64,000 bases of DNA from Halobacterium sp. CBA1132. GTDB taxonomy: Archaea; Halobacteriota; Halobacteria; Halobacteriales; Halobacteriaceae. The notes under the pieces are model-generated. The model saw only the letters and a list, made by a program, of their open reading frames with translations, was not told the DNA's origin and ran no database searches. The position numbers were made by a program, and so were the translations under genes. The stretch lies in the NCBI RefSeq assembly GCF_001485535.1, contig NZ_BCMZ01000001.1:930001-994000 (forward strand), in the 5' to 3' direction. Positions 32,104 to 39,616 of the stretch are shown in pieces. The stretch's first letter is position 1; every line of letters starts with the position of its first letter.

Positions 32104-32416
32104 CATGAGCGGGCTGCTCAGTCGGTTCTTGGAGTGGCGCCGAAACCTACTGACGCCGGAGCACGTCGAGAAGGCGAGCCGCCGCGAGCGCTGGAAGCGC
32201 AGCCTCTGGATGCTCGTCACAACCATCGCGACAGTCAGCCTCGGCGCCAGTCTCGCACTCGTGCTATCCCGGGCTGGCGCCCCGATAGAGTTCGTCTGGA
32301 TTCCCTCGCTCGTGCTTGCATTCGTCGTCGACGCGTACGTCGTCTTCCCGTGGGGCGTGGACCGCTTCAACCTCGTCGTCCCCTGGCAGTTCCGGGACGC
32401 CGAAGCCCGAGGTTAG
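32096..32416 (+). CDS. Two-helix membrane protein
   Basis: 106 aa; start 32096 overlaps the previous stop, with GGAGG just upstream. Basic N-terminal half, then SLWMLVTTIATVSLGASLALVL and WIPSLVLAFVVDAYVVF, then a short basic/acidic tail. It shares size and layout with the preceding gene. Confidence 0.65.
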   Translation: MDSMSGLLSRFLEWRRNLLTPEHVEKASRRERWKRSLWMLVTTIATVSLGASLALVLSRAGAPIEFVWIPSLVLAFVVDAYVVFPWGVDRFNLVVPWQFRDAEARG

Positions 32417-32598
32417 TAGGCGAAAGTCTGGGGATTGATGCAGGACGCTGACCCCTGAAATTGACCGAGTCACCGACTCGACGACACCACGGACTACGCG
32501 ACCGCACTGTTTCTACTGGAAACGTCCGAGAACACGGGGAAGAAGAACAGAGACGCCGCTACGCAGTACGCGAATCCGACCGAGAAAACTAGCTGGCG
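32417..32598. other. Gap before transposase, possible gene remnant
   Basis: No complete gene. One frame (32465 to a TAG at 32600) reads DDTTDYATALFLLETSENTG... with protein-like composition but no start codon, so it may be the tail of a gene cut by the transposon. A CTGACC-containing segment here and one at 34530 might be the IS ends, but the match is short. Confidence 0.25.
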
Positions 32599-34497
32599 TT
32601 AGTCGGGCGGCGGCTGGTCGCGCCGAGCCAGCGCTTCCAAGAACACCTTCGCTCGTACCGGCGGCCGGTCCTCACGATAGTCGTCGCTCCACTCTTGCAC
32701 GAGCAGATTCATCACCGCCCACGAGTCGTACAACATCATCGCAAGCATCCAATAGAACCGCCGTACGCCGAGGTCTCGACTCGTGGTGCGAGCCAAGAAC
32801 TGGTATTTCACCTGCCGAAACGCCGTCTCAATCGACCAGCGCTGGCGGTAGCCTTCGGCGACGCCCCAGACGGTGTTCTCCGGGCTGTGCGCGACCGGAT
32901 TCTCGTCCGGGTCGATACCCACGCTCTCAATCTCCTTGTTCGTGATGAAGGCCGCGTACTCGATGTCTTCGGCCGGCTTGTGGTCTTCCAGCGTCGTCTG
33001 GCCCTCCGACTGGACGTCGAAATCGTCGAGGCCGGACTGCGAGTGTTCGTCGTGCATCGTCTCACCTCGCTTCACACCAATCTGCCCGCGCTTCTCGACG
33101 CCAAACAGCGTGGTGCTGGACTCCCGGATGCCGCGTTGCGCGCCGGTCCCGGTCCGCATCGTGTACTCCGTCCAGTCCGCGCGCCCCGTGAACTCCTCCA
33201 GTTCGTCCTGTACGGCGGAGGTGTGCGGCTTCTTGATGACGTAGTCCTCGCCGATGTGGTTGATGTACCGCGTAATCTGCGTCGTCGCAAACGCCGCGTC
33301 CGCGTACACGCACTCGATGTCAACGAGGTCGCGGCAGCGGTTGATGAGGTACTTCACGGCCTTGAAGGTCTTATCGCCGGGTACCATCGACACGTTCGCC
33401 AGCACCACGCTGCGGCCGTTGATGATGGCGTTCGCGGAGATGTCCTTCCAGCCGTAGTCCGTCTCGAAGTATTCCTCGCGGTAGACACCGTCAGGCCGCT
33501 GGTCTGCGCCGTTCGGGTGCTTGTGCCAGTTCCGAATGCTGCCGTCGATGCAGATCGGGACCGACTCGTCGAGGAGACCTTCCTCGTCGAGCTGCGCAAC
33601 GAGGCGGTCGATGCCTTCCTCCAGCGTGGAGTGCCAGTCCTCGGTGCCACCGTAGTCGGCGGTGAGGTCTACGCTCCAGTCGAAGGCTTCGCGTTGGAGG
33701 TCGCGGTCGCTGGCGTACTCTTCGCGGCGTGGGTCCGCTCGCGGCTTCACCCACTCCGTGTCACCGTCTACGACCACTTGGTCGCGCTCCTTGTTCCTGA
33801 CCGCCCGCCGGAACGTTTCCGGCGAGAATACGTCTGCGTCGTCGCTGGCTTCCTCAATCCAGAAGCGTTCCGCGCCCTGCTCGGCAAACGTGTTTCGCCG
33901 GGCGAGATAGCCCGCGAACTCGGTGAGAGAATCGGCGTCTACCAGCGTGTTGTCGGCGCGCTCGAAGTCTACGATGTCTTCGAGGATGCCTTCGACGCGC
34001 TGGTACGCCCGATTCTTTTCGGCGTCGGAGACGAGCGGTCGGTCTTCGACGTCGAGGGCGAGCAGCGGGTCCACCTCGGGCAGCGAGTTCGCGTCGAGGC
34101 GGGCGGTGATGTCGTGCGCTTGCTCGGTGATTGTGTCTCGGAATCGCTGTGAGAAGCGGTTCTTCCACGCGTACGAGAGCGTGGTGTGGTCGGGAACGGA
34201 GTCGAAGCCGAGTTTGGTGGCGACCTCGGGGTTTGCGGTGAGGTGGCTTTCGAGGTCGTGGAAGGAGTCGATGTGGGCGTGGATGATGCGGTAGGTGTGC
34301 GCGTAGACGACGTGCGTCGGATTGTACTGCGAGGTGCCGTCGTAGTGGTCCTGATGCCGCAGTACGCCCCGTCCGTACTTGGCGACGTAGGTGGCGATAA
34401 CTTCGTTGGGGTCGGGGTCCGGCTCGCGAGAGTCCCGCGTCTGCGGCCCGGGTCGTTCCCGGAGGGCTTTCGGCGGGACGGGTTGCGAGTCGGGCAC
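32599..34497 (-). CDS. IS4-superfamily DDE transposase
   Basis: 632 aa. Catalytic marks: first Asp in VPICIDGSIRNWHK, second Asp in ECVYADAAFATTQI, and Glu in GYRQRWSIETAFRQVKYQF (the Y-x2-R-x3-E-x6-K signature of IS4-type enzymes). Longer than common haloarchaeal IS4 members (about 400-450 aa), with a large N-terminal region. Intact reading frame. Terminal inverted repeats and a target duplication could not be fixed by eye, so it may be a mobile IS or an IS-derived passenger. Confidence 0.85.
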   Translation of the reverse strand: MPDSQPVPPKALRERPGPQTRDSREPDPDPNEVIATYVAKYGRGVLRHQDHYDGTSQYNPTHVVYAHTYRIIHAHIDSFHDLESHLTANPEVATKLGFDSVPDHTTLSYAWKNRFSQRFRDTITEQAHDITARLDANSLPEVDPLLALDVEDRPLVSDAEKNRAYQRVEGILEDIVDFERADNTLVDADSLTEFAGYLARRNTFAEQGAERFWIEEASDDADVFSPETFRRAVRNKERDQVVVDGDTEWVKPRADPRREEYASDRDLQREAFDWSVDLTADYGGTEDWHSTLEEGIDRLVAQLDEEGLLDESVPICIDGSIRNWHKHPNGADQRPDGVYREEYFETDYGWKDISANAIINGRSVVLANVSMVPGDKTFKAVKYLINRCRDLVDIECVYADAAFATTQITRYINHIGEDYVIKKPHTSAVQDELEEFTGRADWTEYTMRTGTGAQRGIRESSTTLFGVEKRGQIGVKRGETMHDEHSQSGLDDFDVQSEGQTTLEDHKPAEDIEYAAFITNKEIESVGIDPDENPVAHSPENTVWGVAEGYRQRWSIETAFRQVKYQFLARTTSRDLGVRRFYWMLAMMLYDSWAVMNLLVQEWSDDYREDRPPVRAKVFLEALARRDQPPPD

Positions 34498-34595
34498 ACC
34501 GCTCTAGAACTGGGTTGATGCCCTTAAAGGTCAGGTACCGAATGCGGGAGAAAATACAAGACAGCGGCGGCCTACAGTAGATGTGAGTGGCGAGA

Positions 34596-34835
34596 CTATT
34601 CTAAATCGTCGGGCAGTTCGTTGAGTTCGTAGAGACCGTGGCCGAGATTCTCGACGTACTCGGCAGCGACGAGCAACTGGAGGCGTTGGTGAACGTACTG
34701 GCGACTGTACTCCAGCTCGTCGGCCAACCAACTCGGGTTGCGGACGCCATCCTCTAGGGCGCGGAGGATTCGCTTGTCCGCCCGATTCAGTTCGTGGGTC
34801 ACGGTGATAGACACGTCTGTCGCCTCAGTATTCAC
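34596..34835 (-). CDS. Winged-helix transcriptional regulator
   Basis: 79 aa from a GTG at 34835 with an AGGA site upstream; longer starts run into non-coding sequence. ELNRADKRILRALEDGVRNPSWLADELEYSRQYVHQRLQLL is a clear wHTH, then VAAEYVENLGHGLYEL as wing. This haloarchaeal type is common in proviruses. It may repress the rightward operon of module B. Confidence 0.8.
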   Translation of the reverse strand: MNTEATDVSITVTHELNRADKRILRALEDGVRNPSWLADELEYSRQYVHQRLQLLVAAEYVENLGHGLYELNELPDDLE

Positions 34836-35419
34836 TTTGTCCTTTACTCCTGTAATCTTAACGGTGGCAAATACAACGTAGTTGACGACGTATAGATTTA
34901 TGGTGATGGAGCCGCTACTCTGTAGTGCGCCCACAGTAGGCCAGCCAAAATGAAGCGACCCACAATCAACCAGCAGTCCGTCAACGTGCGTACCCGACCG
35001 GAGGCCAGCAGCTCGGGGACTACCGAAGCCGAATCGCTGTGTAGCCCCAAACCCGTGGGAGACCATTCGAGGGGAAGCGTGCCCACACACGTTCTAATCC
35101 CGACGAGCATGGCTGGGGCGACAGGAACAACGGCGAGGGAAAACCGAGAGGTCAACGGCGGCGAGAGCGGCAGCGGAACGCTGCGCGAGCGGCGTGCCAT
35201 GATCCAGAACGGGCACACTATTCTCTCTGGCAGAAGCTGTTGGTGGGAACCCAACGGCGATGCCAGCGTCCGTGCGGATGGGCGCGGTCGTCGTGGGCAG
35301 TGGAGTCTTGGCGGTCGGCATGGGCGTGCGGCCCGAGGCGACAGGGACGCCACTGGGAAGGAACGGAGTCACAGGATGTGCGTGCTGGGCGGAGGCTCAT
35401 CATGGTCAGACCGCGCGGC
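34836..35419. other. Gene-poor stretch upstream of module B operon
   Basis: No convincing gene. Near 34875-34910 a TATA-like stretch and an imperfect dyad (ATACAACG ... CGACGTAT) likely form the HTH gene promoter. From 34950 the DNA is GC-rich with open but non-protein-like frames; a structured RNA or replication-control region is possible. Confidence 0.35.
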
Positions 35420-35497
35420 CGCCCGAGCCCGTGAGGGAGCGTCACTGCCCTGTGGTGAAGCGACCCAGTTCTCCGAGTTCGAGTCTCGGTCGGGCCA
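35420..35497 (+). ncRNA. tRNA-like element / decayed tRNA (77 nt)
   Basis: Parts found: GCCCGA (35421-35426) pairs with TCGGGC (35490-35495) as an acceptor; TCACT-GCCCTGT-GGTGA (35442-35458) is an anticodon-type hairpin; CCGAG-TTCGAGT-CTCGG (35473-35489) is a proper T-arm. A D-arm is missing, U33 is absent and the variable region is 14 nt, so it is not a normal tRNA. It stands before the 92-aa gene. Confidence 0.45.
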
Positions 35498-35526
35498 CTC
35501 GGGTAGCGACCTACCGCCGTAAAATC

Positions 35527-35805
35527 ATGCCAGAAGCAAAAGAAGACGACCTCGTCCCCGTGTTGCTCGTGTCGTACGAAGACGACGCCGACCTCGAAAT
35601 CAACGAGGACGGCGAACCAACTGTCGAGAACCACGACGACCTCGTGAACAGTGGGCAGACCTACGAGGAGGTTCGTGCGCTAAAACGGAGTTCCGTCGAA
35701 GAATACGGACTCGACATCGTGGAACGCGGCGACTCGCTGTGGGACGACCGATTCGAAGACCTCGAAAGCGGCGATTCGTGGCGCGTCGAGGAACTGAGGG
35801 AGTAA
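35527..35805 (+). CDS. Small very acidic protein
   Basis: 92 aa (MPEAKEDDLVPVLLVSYEDD...). Soluble, rich in Asp/Glu, with strands and one helix; no family recognised. It lies between two tRNA-like elements and begins the rightward operon of module B. Confidence 0.65.
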   Translation: MPEAKEDDLVPVLLVSYEDDADLEINEDGEPTVENHDDLVNSGQTYEEVRALKRSSVEEYGLDIVERGDSLWDDRFEDLESGDSWRVEELRE

Positions 35806-35843
35806 CCTCGGCTGGCGTACCGGGGTTCGATTCCCCGGCGGGG
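35806..35843 (+). ncRNA. tRNA-like acceptor/T-arm element, copy 1
   Basis: Order: stem P1 CCTCG, linker GCTGGCGTA, 6-bp stem CCGGGG/CCCCGG closing loop TTCGATT, then P1' CGGGG. The same order occurs at 42454-42491 on the other strand with a near-identical linker and loop but changed, still-pairing stems. There is no room for D or anticodon arms. It ends 10 nt before the ATG at 35854. RNase Z-type processing to make a nearly leaderless mRNA is one possible role. Confidence 0.6.
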
Positions 35844-35853
35844 CCTACGGACC

Positions 35854-36147
35854 ATGCCAGAACAAGATACCATCCCGCAGGACGAGGACGGCGAACTCGT
35901 CCGCGTGAGCTTCACCGCCGACCTCGACCGCGACCGGCTCGACGAGTGGCTGGCCGCGAACTTCAACGGTGAACACGTCGAGGTCGTTGCTCGGGAGGAC
36001 GGCGAAATCCTTGAGACGGCGGGCGAGGACCCGACGCCGTTCATCTGTCCGAGCTGCGGCGAAGGGTCGCACGGAATCAGAAGCTCCGGCGACCAGCGCG
36101 TCTACTACCACGGCTCCGACGACCCCTGCGAGGTACCACGAGAATGA
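35854..36147 (+). CDS. Small zinc-ribbon protein
   Basis: 97 aa. Acidic alpha/beta N-terminal part (VRVSFTADLDRDRLDEWLAANF, VEVVAREDGE) and a C-terminal half with FICPSCGEGSH and a later DPCE, enough for one metal site. Overlaps the next gene by 4 nt. First gene after the tRNA-like element. Confidence 0.65.
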   Translation: MPEQDTIPQDEDGELVRVSFTADLDRDRLDEWLAANFNGEHVEVVAREDGEILETAGEDPTPFICPSCGEGSHGIRSSGDQRVYYHGSDDPCEVPRE

Positions 36148-36389
36148 CTTCAGAAGAGTCAACCCAACAGGTGGTCCTGACGCCACCACACCACTTCAGC
36201 GAGGCAGAAATCAACGAGCATGGTGAACTCGTACTTGAATTGGATGACAGGCAGCGAGAAACACTCGAAGATACGCTATCACAGATATTCGAGGAATCAA
36301 CGGCTTACAGTGACGACGACCGTGGCGAGACAGACCACGCCCTAACCGAGGACATAGGAGACATCGTGGAGAGTGGTTTCGATGACTAG
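36144..36389 (+). CDS. Small acidic protein of unknown function
   Basis: 81 aa. HHFSEAEINEHGELVLELDD followed by a helix (QRETLEDTLSQIFEE) and an acidic tail. No family recognised; overlaps both neighbours. Confidence 0.6.
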   Translation: MTSEESTQQVVLTPPHHFSEAEINEHGELVLELDDRQRETLEDTLSQIFEESTAYSDDDRGETDHALTEDIGDIVESGFDD

Positions 36390-36639
36390 CAAGAACGACT
36401 ACGAATCGGTTGGCTGGGGCGAGTACCTGCTATTCTACCACGACTACTCGATGCTTGCGTGGGCGCTCTGGGGAATACTGAGCCTACTCGTTACAGCGTT
36501 CATCATCGTCTCTGGACCACTTGTGGGCACGATCCCCGGGATTCGTGACCGTATTGCTATCGTGCCGCTGCTGATGATGTTCGTGTTCACGTTCTGGATG
36601 ATTCTGGGAGCTACCATCGGATGGTTCCCGAGGAGATAG
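36382..36639 (+). CDS. Small multi-helix membrane protein
   Basis: 85 aa from the ATG at 36382. Helices SMLAWALWGILSLLVTAFIIVSG and IAIVPLLMMFVFTFWMILGATIG flank a short loop with two Pro-Gly turns. Ends GWFPRR. First of five small membrane proteins in this operon. Confidence 0.65.
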   Translation: MTSKNDYESVGWGEYLLFYHDYSMLAWALWGILSLLVTAFIIVSGPLVGTIPGIRDRIAIVPLLMMFVFTFWMILGATIGWFPRR

Positions 36640-36640
36640 T

Positions 36641-36949
36641 ATGAGCGAGACAACCTCCACAACCAAAAAGGTCGAGCGTCACCCGAACGGGAAGATTCCC
36701 GCGACGCAGCGGTACATCGACTACGACGGCCAGCTCGTCATCAGGACGCGCTACGCGACGATTCAGCGGTTCAAGGAATCGGGCTGGGACAACCGCCGGA
36801 AGGGAGCGCCGTACATCCTGCACTCGGACTACTGCCGGGAGTCGGACACGCTCGGCCCGAAGAACGAGCATCTGGACGCCAACGAGTTCACGGTCTCGTA
36901 CGTCGATGGCGAGACGGTCAAATTCGAGGTGGTCGGCGATGGAAGTTGA
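36641..36949 (+). CDS. Small basic soluble protein
   Basis: 102 aa. Beta-rich (QRYIDYDGQLVIRTRYATIQRFKESGW; FTVSYVDGETVKFEV) and less acidic than its neighbours. Possibly nucleic-acid binding from its charge; no domain recognised. Overlaps the next gene by 11 nt. Confidence 0.6.
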   Translation: MSETTSTTKKVERHPNGKIPATQRYIDYDGQLVIRTRYATIQRFKESGWDNRRKGAPYILHSDYCRESDTLGPKNEHLDANEFTVSYVDGETVKFEVVGDGS

Positions 36950-37163
36950 ATCGTCGCGGAACCCGATGAACTATGTTATCGCCACGCTGCTGGCCGTTGT
37001 CACGGTCGTGCTGAGTCTCGGGACAGCACTCGGGATGAACGTCGCTGACCCGCCGATTGGCCGCGCTCTTGGGGCGGCATGGGCATGGGCAATCGGCGTC
37101 GGAACGGGAATGTACTGGATTCCGTGGGTAAAGAGAGCCGTTTCGCCCGGCGGTGAGACTTGA
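36939..37163 (+). CDS. Small two-helix membrane protein
   Basis: 74 aa from the ATG at 36939. Helices YVIATLLAVVTVVLSLGTALGM and ALGAAWAWAIGVGTGMYW. Function unknown. Confidence 0.6.
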   Translation: MEVESSRNPMNYVIATLLAVVTVVLSLGTALGMNVADPPIGRALGAAWAWAIGVGTGMYWIPWVKRAVSPGGET

Positions 37164-37165
37164 CG

Positions 37166-37447
37166 ATGTCCGAATCAACCGAACCTGAAGCAGAAGACGA
37201 GGTAGAGTCCATCCGAGAACTGCGTGAGGAGGTGCCCTACGTCTCGCCGCGTCAGGAGTGGCGGAAACGAACGCTCTTCGGGAAGCTGCTGTTCCCGTTC
37301 TGGGTCCTGAAGATTATGTTGTTCGCGATTGCGTTCGGAGTCGTGGTCCTGATTTTCGCGGGACCCGAGTTGATAAACCGCGCGTTGGACAGGGTTGCCG
37401 ACTGGATTGCAGCAAAAATGCCCGATGTATATCGAGAGTCAGAATAA
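37166..37447 (+). CDS. Small membrane protein with acidic N-terminus
   Basis: 93 aa. A Glu-rich N-terminal 45 residues, one or two helices (LLFPFWVLKIMLFAIAFGVVVLIFAGP) and an amphipathic C-terminal helix (LINRALDRVADWIAAKM). Function unknown. Confidence 0.6.
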   Translation: MSESTEPEAEDEVESIRELREEVPYVSPRQEWRKRTLFGKLLFPFWVLKIMLFAIAFGVVVLIFAGPELINRALDRVADWIAAKMPDVYRESE

Positions 37448-37448
37448 T

Positions 37449-37511
37449 ATGATTCAACAAATCCCGTTCGTCAAGAAAGGCGACTTTCATCTACTGCGAG
37501 GTGACGACTAG
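37449..37511 (+). CDS. Possible 20-aa leader or micro-ORF
   Basis: MIQQIPFVKKGDFHLLRGDD, starting 1 nt after one stop and ending 0 nt before the next ATG. It fits exactly into the operon, which argues for translation, but length alone gives no proof. Confidence 0.35.
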   Translation: MIQQIPFVKKGDFHLLRGDD

Positions 37512-37715
37512 ATGATGAGCGCGCTGGCTACCATCGGTTCGGGCGTCTACGTGTACATCGTCGGGATGCTGCTGTCCCTGGTGTTCCTGCTGGCGCTCGG
37601 CAACGGCACACGCCAGCTCCCGGACGAGGTCTTCATCATGGCGCTCGTCTGGCCAATCGCCGTGCCGGTCGTCATCGCAGAGCGCGTCTACTACAGGGTG
37701 AGTAGTCTACGATGA
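37512..37715 (+). CDS. Small two-helix membrane protein
   Basis: 67 aa. Helices VYVYIVGMLLSLVFLLALG and VFIMALVWPIAVPVVIA with a Pro in helix 2, recalling the two-helix proteins of module A, although the loop sequence differs. Overlaps the next gene by 4 nt. Confidence 0.65.
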   Translation: MMSALATIGSGVYVYIVGMLLSLVFLLALGNGTRQLPDEVFIMALVWPIAVPVVIAERVYYRVSSLR

Positions 37716-37918
37716 CTACCGCTCACAAAACGACGAACCCGATGCCGTACGTCTTCGGAGGATTCGTGGGCTGGCTCGTCGCGTTCGCGCTGCGCATCGC
37801 TGTCGGAGTCTACTACAGCGACACGCTGGCAACCCACCTGTTCGTCGCGCTGGTAAGCATCACCATCGTCGCCATGCTGTTGGCGTTCGTCGTCAGGGAG
37901 CCCCTGGGTGAGCAGTGA
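37712..37918 (+). CDS. Small two-helix membrane protein
   Basis: 68 aa. Helices YVFGGFVGWLVAFALRIAVGVYY and HLFVALVSITIVAMLLAFVV. Overlaps both neighbours by 4 nt. Function unknown. Confidence 0.65.
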   Translation: MTTAHKTTNPMPYVFGGFVGWLVAFALRIAVGVYYSDTLATHLFVALVSITIVAMLLAFVVREPLGEQ

Positions 37919-38196
37919 ACATGGCGTACTCGATACAAAAGCTCGGAATCGGGCTCATCACCGTGGCGCTGGTCGGGACAGTTGTGGTAGGCGCAGTGGA
38001 CCACGCGTCACTGACCGTGGCCGATGGGCTCGTCGCAGCTGCGATGATGGTGGCACCGCTGCCCGTCTTGCTGCTCGTGTTCCGGTTCACCCCACTCGGT
38101 GATTGGCTTCGACGCGAAGGCCGTTTCAAGCCGGCAAGTAAACGAGCACTCGATGCGGACGAAGTTCGCGAACGCTACGGGAGCAGCGACGAGTGA
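37915..38196 (+). CDS. Small membrane protein, last gene of rightward operon
   Basis: 93 aa from the GTG in GTGA overlap (an ATG at 37921 is also possible). Helices LGIGLITVALVGTVVVGAV and LVAAAMMVAPLPVLLLVF, then a basic/acidic tail (DWLRREGRFKPASKRALDADEV) likely inside the cell. Confidence 0.65.
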   Translation: MNMAYSIQKLGIGLITVALVGTVVVGAVDHASLTVADGLVAAAMMVAPLPVLLLVFRFTPLGDWLRREGRFKPASKRALDADEVRERYGSSDE

Positions 38197-38320
38197 TCAG
38201 ACGGGATTCCCCCAGAATCGTCCCTCAAGCCCGTTTGCAGGGCACTTTCGAGGACGCTACCCCTACCCTCGACACCCGAAGAACACGGTTCTACGCACGT
38301 GATTCGAGAGAATCGTCGGT

Positions 38321-39100
38321 TCAGTCGTCGATCTGCGCTTCCAGGTCGCTCAGTCGTTCCTCGAGTTCACTGACTGTGGCTTCCGCGTCGACGTCCGCCT
38401 CGTCGACGGCAACGCCGAGGCGTTCGTCTTCTGACTCGCCGTAGAGATAGAGCCGGCGGCGGTCGTCGTCGCTGACCGCGCGGTTCAGCGTCGAGCCGGG
38501 GACGCGGTACTCGTCGGCGACCGCGTTCACGCTCTGCTCTCCGAACAGCGCTTCCTCGATGGCGAGCTGCATCCGGATGTACTCGTCAGGCTGCACACGG
38601 AGGTAGCCCTCGTCGTCGGTCTCGAAACCGTACGGCGGCCGGCCGACCCACTTGCCGGCGTCGATGGCGTTCTGGACGCCGCTGCGGACGCGCTCGCGCG
38701 TCATCTCGCGTTCGAACTCCATCATCCACGCCGAGAACTTCGCCATCAGTTCGTCCCAGATATCGTCTTCACCGCCCCCGCGGAGGTTCGGAAACATGTC
38801 GTTGATGGTTTCCAGCGCGACGCCGTGCTCGGCGCACGTCTCCATGAACTCCGCTGCGGTCGACAGGCGTCGCGAAAGCCGACTCATCTCGTACGCGACC
38901 ACGCGGTCGACCTCCCCGGCCTCGACGGCACTCCAGAGCGCCTGGAAGTCCTCGCGGTTGTCCTTCGCGCCGCTCGCGATGTCCGCGTACGCCTGCACGT
39001 CGTCGAGCGGGACGTCCAGGTACTCCCGAATCTCTTCGACCTGCCGGTCCGGGTCCTGCTTGTCCGTGCTGACGCGAACGTAGTAGGCGGTGCTACTCAT
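38321..39100 (-). CDS. Serine recombinase (resolvase family)
   Basis: 259 aa from the ATG at 39100. Catalytic N-terminal domain: YYVRVSTDKQDPDRQ (Ser nucleophile), YEMSRLSRRLSTAAEF (Arg motif), and ERVRSGVQNAIDAGKWVG at the domain boundary. A helix-turn-helix (SVNAVADEYRVPGSTLNRAV) and a Glu-rich coiled coil follow. Likely used to resolve element multimers or as a second integration system beside the tyrosine integrase. Confidence 0.92.
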   Translation of the reverse strand: MSSTAYYVRVSTDKQDPDRQVEEIREYLDVPLDDVQAYADIASGAKDNREDFQALWSAVEAGEVDRVVAYEMSRLSRRLSTAAEFMETCAEHGVALETINDMFPNLRGGGEDDIWDELMAKFSAWMMEFEREMTRERVRSGVQNAIDAGKWVGRPPYGFETDDEGYLRVQPDEYIRMQLAIEEALFGEQSVNAVADEYRVPGSTLNRAVSDDDRRRLYLYGESEDERLGVAVDEADVDAEATVSELEERLSDLEAQIDD

Positions 39101-39416
39101 ACGACGGTTCCTCGTCGGGGATGTCGTGAGAGACCGACACGTACTCACCGAGGTCAGGAAGACTCGCGCTGCTCAGGAGACGGACGTTCTGAGCTTCAGT
39201 TGCAGCGAGGGAGTCTTTAGCTAATCCTTCGGCCTCAACGAGCGCACCGATTACCTCTTCGACGGTACATCCATCCCAGAGTTCAGTTTCCCAGTCCACG
39301 TCGTCGGAGATCTCGTCTGCTTCGTGGAGCGACTGGAGTACGTAGCCGAGTCGGTCAGTCGAGTCACCCTGCAGTTTGTCGCGCTTCGATTCGGTCAAAT
39401 CGAGGGAATCGGTCAT
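39093..39416 (-). CDS. Small acidic protein coupled to the resolvase
   Basis: 107 aa, overlapping the resolvase start by 8 nt. Helical (ESKRDKLQGDSTDRLGYVLQSLHEAD; VEEVIGALVEAEGLAKDSLAA). Perhaps an accessory or antirepressor of the recombinase; no family recognised. Confidence 0.65.
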   Translation of the reverse strand: MTDSLDLTESKRDKLQGDSTDRLGYVLQSLHEADEISDDVDWETELWDGCTVEEVIGALVEAEGLAKDSLAATEAQNVRLLSSASLPDLGEYVSVSHDIPDEEPSYE

Positions 39417-39470
39417 AGTTCTGGAAACGCACGCCGGGTACTTAATATTCGGGCGTTCTCGGGAGGATGA

Positions 39471-39489
39471 CCAGAACAGTTGATTCTGG
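39471..39489. promoter_or_regulatory. Palindrome before the resolvase operon
   Basis: CCAGAA (39471-39476) and TTCTGG (39484-39489) form a perfect dyad upstream of a TATA-like GAATATTAAG on the minus strand. A 6-bp stem with TTCCAG loop (39562-39579, arms CCGGCG/CGCCGG) lies further up, after the MCM stop, and could be its terminator. Confidence 0.4.
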
Positions 39490-39616
39490 GCAACCGGCAG
39501 GCGTAGAAAGCACTTACCGAAAGCGTCCGTGAGAACAACTGGCGCGGTCGCGTCCTAACGGACCCCGGCGCTGGAACGCCGGAGCACCGCGCTGTCTGGG
39601 ATGACAGCACAATTGG

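Noticed and set aside
34836-35090. N-terminal extension of the winged-helix gene
   Set aside because: The extension covers promoter-like AT-rich DNA and has no domain; the GTG at 34835 has a good ribosome-binding site.
34950-35522. 190-codon open frame on + in the gene-poor stretch
   Set aside because: Composition is not protein-like (Gly/Arg/Ser mixture) and it would translate the tRNA-like element.
39562-39579. CCGGCG-TTCCAG-CGCCGG hairpin as a fourth tRNA-like element
   Set aside because: The loop lacks the TTCRA T-loop pattern and the acceptor-type stem and conserved linker are missing; more likely a terminator.
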